A stretch of 64,000 nucleotides of DNA from Metridium senile (taxonomy: Eukaryota > Cnidaria > Anthozoa > Actiniaria > Metridiidae), in contig OX459098.1 in the NCBI GenBank assembly GCA_949775045.1, positions 15,485,207 through 15,549,206 on the forward strand, read 5' to 3'. The first letter of the stretch is position 1. Each line of letters starts with the position of its first letter. The notes beneath the pieces were generated by a model. The model searched no databases. It was not told the origin of the DNA and saw nothing but the letters and a program-made list of their open reading frames with translations. Position numbers and translations under genes: made by a program. Positions 28,101 through 40,100 of the stretch are shown here, piece by piece.

Positions 28101-31100
28101 GAACTCTTAGAAAATGTATTGAACGATTACGGCAACAAACATATATGCTTATCATATTAGGTAAATGATCGATTCCTTTATTTTATTATTTCATGATTTA
28201 CATTTTGTAACTTAGTAAATTTGGAATGATGAACGTACTGGTTGTTTAGGTGCAAACTCTAAATCGACGTCATATTTGTCTACTTTGAAGCCTGAATCAA
28301 CATTATTTTAGACAGAATATTTTGCATTATAGCATTTTCCTGACCATATTTTCTCAATTTAGTCTTAAAACCCTTTTACTTATTCTTGTCATTTTTTTTT
28401 TCTTAAGAGATGAAAGGTTGGTTTGCCAACGCTTTCAACACCAGTGACTATCTTAAAATGTTTATCTCAGGTATAATGTTTGAAAATTACACAAGCATTC
28501 CACATAGTAAGCGCCCAAAACAAGTCGAATGCAAATCAGGTTCAAGTTCTATCTGTTGATGAGTTGTTTTTATCAAGGCCAAGATCTTTCTTCATTAATA
28601 GCCGTGTTCCATCCCCGCAATATCATACTTCAAGGTTTGAAAATCAAATTAGCCTTTCTTGACCCAGCACCCTGATCATCAAAACCGCGTTTTTGTTCCA
28701 ATTATAGAGCGGCTCCCTTTTATTCTTTTTGTTCATCTAGTAGTTTAGCCGATGCTTTATAATAGAGTAAACCAAGAATAGAGAACGACAGACGAATTGG
28801 CGTTAAATAAAATACACTTCTACCACTTGAGTACAATGTATGACCCAGACCGGTGCCACTGGTATATCACTGTGGGACGAATCAAGGACCTATTTGCTGC
28901 TCTTAACTTGAGCTATATCTTCTTTATAGGCCCTGCATTGATATGTTGTATGCCCGTAGGCTTCTAATCTCGTCTCTATCACAATGCCCGAGGAAGTCTC
29001 AGTTTATAGTAGTCTTTCTTGTTGTAAATAAAAAGTAAGCTGACACGATGCATTTTGTACAAAAGCTGTAGCTGACTCCAATCTGTCTACCTGAATTGAA
29101 TTCTTCATTAGTGATTAAAAATAAGTGTTTTCTTGAAAGCTGGATGAGAAATAAGCTTCGCAAGGTGGATGGAAGCCAAATAGATTGCTACGTAATTGTG
29201 AGGTGTACCACATGAATTCGAATCCCTTTCCATTGAAAAATTACCGGAGCGTTGATTGAGACAATCCGTCCTAGGTTTTGCCTCAGAACTACCAATACCA
29301 TGTTAAAACATTTGTGGGCAATTCCAATTCACTGTCCTTTGATTTCTAAGCTAGGATGTACTTTCTTGATGATCCAATTCTCTGAAAAAGAGTTATACCT
29401 CAAGTGGTATTATTTTTAGCTACGGAGAAATGCTCAGATCGTGTGAATACATCTACGAATCGAACACCCGTGCTTGTAATTTGAAACCATCGAGTTTGTG
29501 AGGCCAGCGTCTGCATGTCTCACTTCACCACTCGTGTGTACTTGGCCGTCGATATCAGCTTTCTGAAAGCATCGCGTCAGCCTCTTTGAAGCTTCGAACC
29601 TTGGACAAAAATAAACTAGGGGTATTCAAGAAAACAAAGTCGAAAGTTGGTCAAAGCTTTGACAAAGAGTAGGTCACCTGGCTTCATTTTACGGTCTCTG
29701 GTAAGTGCCACGTTGAGTACGCTTTTCCTTCCCGCTCTTTTGCCGGTTGTGTCAAAATAAATTTATTGGCCTGTTTGGTGCTTGATGCTTCGTGGAATCA
29801 TTTAAGCCTACACGTAAAAGCCATAATGTTGATCATAGTAAAGTAGAGTTGATAGAATAACTGACAGGTTCAATACAAAGAAGACGCGGATCAACGGTAA
29901 TAAAGCATACACAAGTGGGCCATGTTGCTTTTGCTGTAGAGTCTTGCAGCCCGTAAGCAAAGATAAACAGTAGTTACCGCTATAGTTAAATGAGATTCTA
30001 TTTTGGTTACCTATGGAAATGAGATGAAGCTTATCTTGTATAAACTTCATCATGTCGGAGCAATACCGTATTTATCGATAAACAAACTGTTCCGATTTCT
30101 TTATATGAACTTCAAAAGAGCCCGTGAACGCAGGATAAAACATGTTGGTCTACTCATTTGTTTGGAATGTTTGTTTCCATGTAACTGTGAGAATTAAACA
30201 CGCTCGCGTTTCTAGTTTCTGTCTGATTGAAGCGTAAAACGGTCGCTTGGATTGTTAGGATACTCTTTAGGACGTGGTCTATCGAAGGAATTCGTAAACT
30301 GAACTCTCATACGCGCGCAATCACAGCCTGATGTTTACTACCGTCACTCGACTCAACACGGGGATCACAGAATAAACTCAGTATCAGCTAAATCTGTGTT
30401 GAAAGTTTGAAGAAATTCAGAAGAGGCATCATACATAGAAATAGTCATCCTGTGAGCTGATCCCAAGTGACCTTCAAATGATGACCATTAGAAACTAAAC
30501 ACTCGATGACCTTTGTCACAGTTCCTATTTGGGAACGTTTCTCCATCAAACATAGCCATTTATTTCATCGATTTCAACTCTCGTTATTGAAACCATTAAC
30601 TCGCACCATGGTCTTCAGGGTAGAGCTATTCGTAGTTGACCCTAGGGCTCCCTTTGGGTGATTTTTTATGAATGATACGAAACTCAAACTTGCGTATACA
30701 AAACTTGAGTTGAAATTCAATTCCGAGTGTAGGTTTCTACTTTGAATTCCTTAAAATCCAGTTGAGCAGACGTTTTCTTATCGTCAGTGTAATTTAGGCA
30801 ATCACAAGACTTCTTACTTTCCCCTCCTACTCGTTGATTTCACAGTAGTAGCTTGATGCCGCACTTGATGATAATGTTTCACCGTTGCGAGCTTGTTTGA
30901 TTCTGATAACATGATACCTCGTGAAGATGTATAAAAAAGAGAAGTAGCTTATACATAAAGGCCTAAGAATGACTGGCGGTTTGACACTCGGTCGTGTTGT
31001 AATGACAGATTTTTATTGTAAAACCTTTGGAGTGATTATGATATATATACAAACTTTTGAAGGCATTCTTAAGTGTGTGTGTGTATGAATGGCGGCGTTA

Positions 31101-34100
31101 CGTTCACATAATACAAATGATCTTAGATAACTTCATACATGCACGACTTTAAGTGTTTTACACTAAAATGCTTTTAGAACTTTGTAACTCAGGTTCTGGC
31201 AGATTTAGTTTTTATTTCCTCCATCAAAAGGATGAAATAATGAAATATTGTTTACCATTAACAAGACAGCTCAAGGCGTCATACTCGTGAGCATTGCTGA
31301 AGCCTTGTCAAAAGGCTATATCCATACACATTGTTTGAGAAATTTCATTTTGTCAGAAAGTGCAATATTTAAGATTATATTTTCAGCTCATGAAAGCTAT
31401 AAATCTTGTTTTTGTCACAAAGCTTTCAGATAATTCAGAATAATGATGTATCGCTTATCAGATCTACCGCAAATGAAGAACTGCCTTCATGAGTTAGATA
31501 TTTGTTGTCCTGTCGAAAATCTGTCTTTCTGATAAGTGTATCAAGGGTTTTTATGCTTGTTGACCCTATATGAACCTCATAATATAGCATTCCTAGGCCA
31601 ATACTTATAGATATGAGACAACGAATAAAACGATTGTAGAACTGAAGATCAGTGCTAATTTTAGTATTTTATTGAGATTCCTTAGCGCATTAAAAAAATC
31701 TCTTCACCTCAAACATGAATGAATTTTATGTTTGTGATTCTTTTTAAAAGAAACTCGGCGGTTTTTGGTCGATAATTTAAAGAACCTCAGAACAACCGCG
31801 TTCGTATTCTTGTCTACAGGCTGTTTTTTTAAAGCTGTCCGTTGTATTTTGTGTTCTAATGGTTTTTAAATTGCTATCATATGCGTAATAGGTACATTGG
31901 TCTGCTGTGATAGCCATAAAGACCTCATTAGGGTTGGCAGGTTTGCTGAAAGTTCCCTTGAAAACCGACAGATTCTTGATTAATGCTGAAATATTCGCTT
32001 GTACCTGACAATCTCGTCGACTTCACCACTTCGCAGCCGTAACACATGGATGTTGATAGGTCAACACTCATTGAGTTCGTATCTGTTTTGAAACAAGAAT
32101 AGTAGTAGAGCTAAATGCTCTTCACTGATAATGTACTTCTTTCAAAATACTAAAATTCGATCACAGCGTGAGGAGACGTGCTTGAGATTTTTTTCAATGT
32201 TACGATTTCAAATTGTTCTTGTTTTGTTTTCTCGCTTCAGGGTTTTACTGATCACCTACAGGTCAGATTGTGTTGAAATACTTGTTTTTATTTTGAATCA
32301 TAAAAGGATTAACCTATTTTCTGTGATCCAGAACAGCAGCGTATTACAAAACAATACAAAAATCACGGTTGTTCTTTCTAAAATGACCCGATCATCAGCC
32401 TTCTTAGGTTGCCATTCTTCATTTGACATACATTCCTGTTAGTGTCCGGTTTCAAAAGTAGTTTATTGTGAGTCGCGCGTGCGATCGCTTACTAAAAGCC
32501 AAGCAAGCGAGAAATCTGAATGGCACCACGTTAACTACCGAATGATTCCTTTGAAGTGTTTAGGTAATTTCGGACGTACATGGCTATTAGTTATATTTTT
32601 TTTCTAAGAGGGCAACCTAGAGTTACGGAAAACAGACGAGTACAAAAGGACATGGACGTAAACAATAGTGATAGCAATGTTTTGCCGCAACATGAAACTA
32701 ATGCGGTTGTTTTAATTACGGTATCAGCAGCCTTAGCGTGTGATTTGACTCGTTGGTTCAAGTTGCCCGTAATGTCACATAAGTTGCTACAAACAAGTGC
32801 TGCGTTTAGTGAGGTTTCAAGATGTTTTGAGATCGACATGTTGTTTTAAACTAAGTGTCGTTCATCTCCGCCCATACTGTCAGCCTCTGACAAAGTCGTC
32901 ATATCTCTTTGCTATCGTTAGACAGGAACTTTGATAAGGAAATACAATCCATCAAAACTACTCTTGTATTACAACACAAACCACGGCTATAAATAAAAAC
33001 AATTTTAATATTCTCGTCAACAATAAGATGAAAATTGAACGGTCTATTACAGTTATTGTATCAATCAGCTGTGTTTGTATTTTTAACACGGTTATTGAAG
33101 TACGGTTTTTGTGTTGCTTTGGAAAACCATTGCCGAAGTAGAAACATTTCAAAGCCAATTAACAGCAGGTGTTGGTCAACCGTCAATCAAAAGCCACAAA
33201 AGAGTTTCCAACATACCACCCGATGTCTCTAGACATCCCCACATTCTTCAACCAAAAATATTAAAAACACGAGAAACTACGATATTTCCCTGCATAAAAA
33301 TGCACCAGAAATATTTCCACTCGCGGCATATTTTGCATGTTTCCGGGCTAACTTTCCTTTGATAATTTTCAAATTGATCTAGATTACCTTGTTGTTAGTT
33401 TTCAATGGAATGACACGCCCCAAAGACTATGTAAAGATTTGTGATAGGTGAGACAATGGAAATTGAAGTGTTTAGACATATTATTTGGGTTCACCGATTT
33501 CTCGTATTGTGATTGGTTGATCGCTCTAATTGGTCCCACCACGTATTATTAAGAAGTGGCGAAGGTTCACGATATTTCTAAGGAGAATTATAGCGTGTAT
33601 AAGTGTACTGCTAGTCTTTTACGTTATTTTGGTGTTAAAGAGTATCCAGTGGGCGCCTAAAATCATCTCGTTACACTTGATTGTTGTAGAAATCGTCATC
33701 CTCAGGAAGAAAATTACCCGTGGGGGATTAAAAAAGCGTTGCTCAAAGAATAACACGGCTGATCAAAAGCGTAACTCTCAATAACCTGTTATGACAAGAG
33801 CCTATGGAAATCTTGAATGATGATTGACAGATCAGTGGGGCAAGAGCCACGAGACAAGCTTGACAATCCGTTACGGGTTGTGTTGACGGGAATACACATC
33901 TTTCTTCTGCAACTTGACGTGTCGTAAGTTTAGAAAGCTATCCAACTGAGTTAGCCCTAAACTAACTGTCAAAACTCAAGATTAAGCTTCGGATGTAATT
34001 TTTGAAGAACGACTAGATAATAAAGCTATTTACTTCGTGGCCGACTTCTCGGCCAATGTTTATGGCCATACAACGGGTCAGTACATGAATCAACTTTCTG

Positions 34101-37100
34101 AAGCCCCTCGGTGTGCGCATATTATTGCTTGGTTACTAGAAATATCTCACCATGCAAGCCCCGAGCAATTATCTGCAAAATGTTATGATGTTAACCTATG
34201 GAATGATTTATCTTGCAGCCGCCATATGATGAAGTGGGAGCATATGCGATGGACGGCGCTTCATCTATGTACGGAACCATGCAGCAGCATATGAACCACG
34301 CCAGCGTCAGCACTTCATACCATCATCCTGTCTCTGCTGCTACGTCTGTGATGAGCACTGTTTCTGATATTCATAAGAGAGATAAGGAAGTTTTGTATGG
34401 GTATGTGAATTGCTTCTAATTTGATTGTTATGCTTATAAATCACTCTCCCGTCGACTCGTAACTCACTCTGTTAATCTATAAACATCAACTGAGCAGTTG
34501 GCTGGTTTGATTGATAGCAATTACAAAGTCTTGTTATTAACCGGTATTGTTTTCATGTGAGATCCTTGTTTAAATCTGCTAATTCGTAAATCATCATAGG
34601 TGCAAACACCAACTCGAATGTAACAGATAGGTCCTTTGAATCTATTCAATCTAATAACAGTAAATTAGAGGGGCATTCAAAAGTGATTATTACCTTCACA
34701 GCCATCCCTTGTTTCCATTACTCGCTTTAATCTTCGAGAAATGTGAGCTTGCAACGTGCACTCCGAGAGAACCCGGTGCTATTGGCGGCGACGTTTGCTC
34801 ATCGGCCTCCTTCAATGAAGATATTCAAGCTTTCGCTAAACAGGTACGTTGTTGTTATAGTAGCGTATCTCGCTTTACATTGACCACGAGTTTTTATGTG
34901 ACTTTTATATTCTGACATAATCAAAAAAAATTAGTCATGGGTCCAATGAAAACTGATGGGTCAAACTGGATAAAAATTAACCAATATAACTAACATGTCT
35001 GTCTTGGTTATAGTTTAAAAGTGATAAAGCCATCTTTTCATCCAACCATGAAGTTGATAGTTTGGTAGGTATTGTTGTAGTTTTTCTACCATGAAATTTT
35101 ATTGTATTTTTGGAAGTTGTAAAATATTAATATACTACGTCCCGGCTTGATTGGATTTAAATAACATCAAAATAATGCCACATGCATTGTTGCTTCTAAG
35201 ACGTTGATTGGGACATGCTGTGAATTTATTTCTTTGGACTATCGTCCGCCATTTGAAATGATGATTTTCCTCTACTCTGTAATTAAAACCAGTAGTGTGA
35301 TAATATACGTGTTGTTATATCACAGATGATACAAGCTATACAAGTTCTTCGATTTCATTTACTGGAGTTAGAGAAGGTTTGTGTCTATATAAAATTATAA
35401 TTTTATCGCCAGGATGAAAATTATGGGTCCGTTAAAATGACAAAATTAATTTCGCACATCTATGTTTGACCAACCACATGTAGAGTTGAAGAGATATTGT
35501 AAAGATGAATGAAGAAGAGCCATTTGTGGCTGACTCTTTGCCAAAGACACTCTACTAATGTGTATATAGGCAAAATGTTCCAGACATTTCAAATTAATTT
35601 GCATAATGCATACATTACACTTATCTTTAGATAGAAATATAATCTCTCTTCGTGTCAGTTGTGTTATACGTTGGTTTTCTCAGGTATTTCTGATGCGTAC
35701 ACAACTGTTGATTTTAGCGCGAAAAACGAACTTAGGGAAGATTATTCGTGTAACTGTGCGTTTGTTATCTTCCTTCCAGGTACACGAGTTGTGTGACAAT
35801 TTTTGTAAGCGCTACATAAGTTGCCTTAAGGGGAAAATGCCCATAGACCTTGTCATGGACGAGAAAGAAAACGGAGGAAAAAGTAAAAGTGATGGCGAGC
35901 TTGGCCCCGACTCACCACCCGACGATTCTCAGGTACCTAGAAGAAAAACATCTCAAGTGTCGAAAGACCTTGCCACGCGCGATCACTAGTTTAGACCCGA
36001 TCTTTCACTTCGTCAAAAGAATTAGAGATACCCTCTTGCTGGGGTGTAAATGTGTTTTAAAACATCAAATTATCTTCTAAGTGGATGAAGGTTATTAGTA
36101 TGATACTGATTCCGCAATCTTAAATCAAAGGGCTTTAGGGACCTTTTAGTGACGCTCACGACTATTCGTCACCGAGTATTTATCAAACATCCCGTCGTGA
36201 TATTTTGGTAAACTCGTATTGTTAAGCATGCTGGGAGCTATTGCCCAGGCCTTAAAAAATTTGTATCCCAAAGAAATACCGTTGAGTAAGTAAATTCGAC
36301 AGTAAGTCACACCTAAACCGTCAATTCGACACTTAATGTGGCGTTATATTTTGTCAAGTATATTTATTACATTCTCGACAGCAAGTTCGACGGATTGACG
36401 TGTTGAAAAAACAGAAGGATCTTTCGTGTCCTTAAAGGTTGATCATTTATCTCAGATCAAATTCAGCCACTTCTCTATTAAATGACAATGAATACTTAGA
36501 ATCAATCTAGAAGCTGTCTTCGATGTGGTTTAACGTAATGTGGCTCTCGAGGCTATTTTTTCATTTTTGAGGCAAGAGCGTTTCCGTTGACTATAGAGTT
36601 CTGATTCAGCAGTCTACCGCGGTTTTGAACAAGTCAAGTCTTTCTTCAGTTACTCCGGTAGGACTGTCCCATAAAAACGTAATCGGTTGTTAATAAGAGT
36701 TGTACACAATTAGAGTTCTTTGTCATAAGTCATCATGCCCTCCAGCCTCTTGTAGTCAGTTATGACAAAAAAATTAGTTTATACGTCGCTTTCTCCACCT
36801 TGCTTTGCTTTTCTTATTCACGGGCTGTCAAAAATTTGAAAGAAATTCAATTGTTGTTCAGTGTTTGGTGTTTATGCGCTTCATTCACGCGATTAATGTG
36901 ATGTTTTCTTTATTCTCCTAACATAGTTGACCGGTACTCCATCATGGCAGGCGTCGCTAGGCTTGGATAACGACAACTCTGGGCAAATTTCTCAGCCTTC
37001 GTCACAAACCCCCTCAGATCCAGGGGCCGACTGTCCGGTGACTCCGGAAGGTAGGAAAATAAAACTTACTGTGGTTTATTAAAACCGACAGTGTGATTAT

Positions 37101-40100
37101 CTTTTTATTAAATTATTTCCGTATTCGATGTGTTTTTAATAATGTCTACAATAATATATCAGTGATGAAGAATTTATCGTTGCACTGCTTTATCATCTTT
37201 TGAGCGCAGAGCTCTTTCCTTTTGTAGTAATCTATGACAACAATTATTTGAAGAGTTTAGCTGAATAGTAAAATTATTGGTCCAGAGCTGAGGTTTATTC
37301 TTGGAAGGCTTTTATTGAGTTGAAAGCCTGTCGTCTGTGTTGACACAGCTGCACAAAGACCTCCTTTCTCTTCATAATTAAAAAGAATATCATTTTACGT
37401 CCTTCGTGACACGTTCGTTAAGTCATATGCAAATTTTTCAGTTGATTGCCACAATTGAAAACTTGTTCTCATTATGTCACTTACATCAACTTTTAGAAGT
37501 CCGTGTCAGTGCGCGAGATATTGTGGTTTTTGTGGCGCTGCGTTATCGTTTTTGATCTCTAATGATGTTGCTTAGGAAATGGCGCGCAAAAGGCAAAGCG
37601 CACTTTTAACGGTTGCGCGGGACTTTCAGCAAGGCCGCATTGCGTGCTCTGAAGTGGTTACGTATATTTCGCACTTGCCTGCAAATAAACTGTCTGTCCG
37701 TTTGAAAAAAATTGACACGAAAGGCCTTGGACAAACATGGATAATTGTCTACGAAAAGTTTCAATTAGCGCGCAAAGCGATGTCTAACGCTGGAATAGTA
37801 TTTAGCACGCTACTCTCGTGCGGGTGTTTAGGGAAAAGCCTAAATCCGATTTATTGACAACGAGCTTGTTTTGTGACAAAAACGATTGCTGACATTAACA
37901 GAAACTAGCATATATGCCAGTATAGTTTACAGATTTGTCACTGTAATGGGTGACTAGGAATCCGACGCTAGCTTGCTACTTTATTTGCTAAAGGAGGAAT
38001 TTCCTATACTCCGTGAACTCGCCAGATTTCCTAAAATGTTTTTTTTCCAATATTTCTTTGATAAACAACCACACGGTTTGTTAGGTATTTTCTCATTGGT
38101 CAGCGCTTAGCAATTAATCGTGGGGGAGGTCGACGCGATTTAATAATTCTGATATGAGACGGATCTCCAGATCGACTCTATGTTTAATACTGAGAGATCT
38201 TATAGAGCCCATTTAAGTCAAAAAATTTGTGTATTTTACAATATTGAATCTGATAATAGTCTGCCCAGGGCTAAGTGCATGTGTACTGTTCCATTCTCTC
38301 TTTGCTTTTCTATTTGACAGTTATCCATGATCCGTGATATATCTGACAAGATAGCCTCTTGCAATTTCCTCCCGTAATTTCCTGAAGTACTGTCAACGAA
38401 TTATTCATTATGCTTTCATTGTCACTTATAACTACAATCACTAAGGAAGTTGTACAAGTCTTCGAAAGGTCCACATGAGTGAAGCATCACTCGAGAGCAA
38501 GGTTCGCTAATTCATTACTATCATCTCCCCTGGACGTGAAGGCGTTAAGAACCCTTATCCACTCCCTAGTTCATCAGTGAGAGGGTCGTCAAGTTATAGT
38601 TGAGTGCGTAACGATATCTACTAGCATGCCTCTTGGGGACGATCATCGTGAGCTTTTTTGCTGTCAGGATCGTGTAACAGGTGAAGAAATAATCAGACTT
38701 GGTGTAACTAGAGGCTTTTGTGAACACTTAAGTGATTCTGAAAAGGTTTGTCAAGTGCCAAGTGTTAGGTCTGACAACTTTAAGCACCTTGGTCAGTACT
38801 GCATGATCCCTTCTGAAATTCTATTTCTAAACTTTTGTCGGAATTTTTGTTGTTGTATTTCCGAGCCTAAAATAACTGGCCACAACATTTGTACATTGAC
38901 CAGTGCCATTGTTCTTCTATACTACCGTGTCATTGTTTATCGTCCTTGCCTGTCTGGTTTCAGTTTATTTCTTGTTTAGGATCACTTCCCACTGACGCGC
39001 AAAAAAGGAAAAAAATACATTTTGAAGACTCTTTAGCTTGTTCTCTATTGTAATGCTATCACTGCTCAGGAAGCGAAAGGAAGATATCATCTTCGATTAA
39101 GGAAATAACTTTGGTGTATGAAATATGGTTTATCTTTTTAAGTGACATTCCCCTTCAAAAACGGCTTTACTTGGGTAGATCTCAGTGCCGCTATATTGGC
39201 CTGAGCACTTGTGAAGACCTTTATCACTCTATTGTATTTTGTCCTTATAGCTTATTATTACTTCTATATTGAGCTAAACAGTGTTTGGTCGAGTGCTAGA
39301 TACTTTAACCTTTTGTTGTCGAGACGATTATATATCGTTTCCTTTAAGGACTTTCCACCCTGTCAAATCTCTATTCTTCAGACAGATGTTTGTGTCTTTA
39401 CAAGTTCACTTTCATCAAACTGCTATCCATTTGTTTTCCGTATGGGTGTTTGCGTTTGTGTGTTTTGCATTTTTAGAGAAATATTATTTGCCTTTGCCAA
39501 CGCTGGATTGTCAGGGGAATGTTTGTTTTTACGCACTTGCGAAAATTAATAAAAAGATTCGGAAGACTTATATTGGAAAAAGTCTCATTTATGCTTTATA
39601 GTGACAGCAGTTAAAGGCCATGCTTTTAACCCATCTGCATTTTACCATTCAATTTAAGTAGGATTTGAAAGTGACTTCTATCTTTCTAGTTTAATTATGG
39701 AATATGTCACATGTTTACTGAGTTTATATAAGAGCTGTCAATCAAACCTGAGAAGCCAGAATTAATCACGAAGCCAGCGTTGGGTTGTATCTTTCTCTCC
39801 CGTGACTCTGGGACGATAACATCAAACCCCGTCTTATCCGAGTTTAATTTGTTGGGTGGCTTTCCAGCAATGATTCCAGGTGCGAACAATTTTTTAAAGA
39901 GTTTTTCTCAGTTCGTGTATAGGTGTCATTAGCCTAAGCTAATTGGTATACTGACAGCAATGCCACAAGAACTCTTGTGGAAAGCAATACTCGAGAAAAT
40001 TCCCCTCCAGTTTGTCATCTTAGTCATCAAAAGTTTGACCAGTGTTTCAACAGAACCAACCATCTGAAATAACTACAAGACGTTGTAATTTGTTCTTGGC

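Noticed and set aside
29150..29240. Possible tRNA (TTCGAATCC box near 29217)
   Set aside because: The B-box-like phrase is present, but no acceptor stem, D-arm or anticodon arm could be folded around it.
32580..32849. Overlapping 82- and 89-codon frames on opposite strands
   Set aside because: No family features. Overlapping frames on both strands in AT-rich intron are expected by chance.
38626..38979. 117-codon frame in Meis intron 7
   Set aside because: No recognisable domain, base composition like the intron, and splice phase not compatible with its neighbours.
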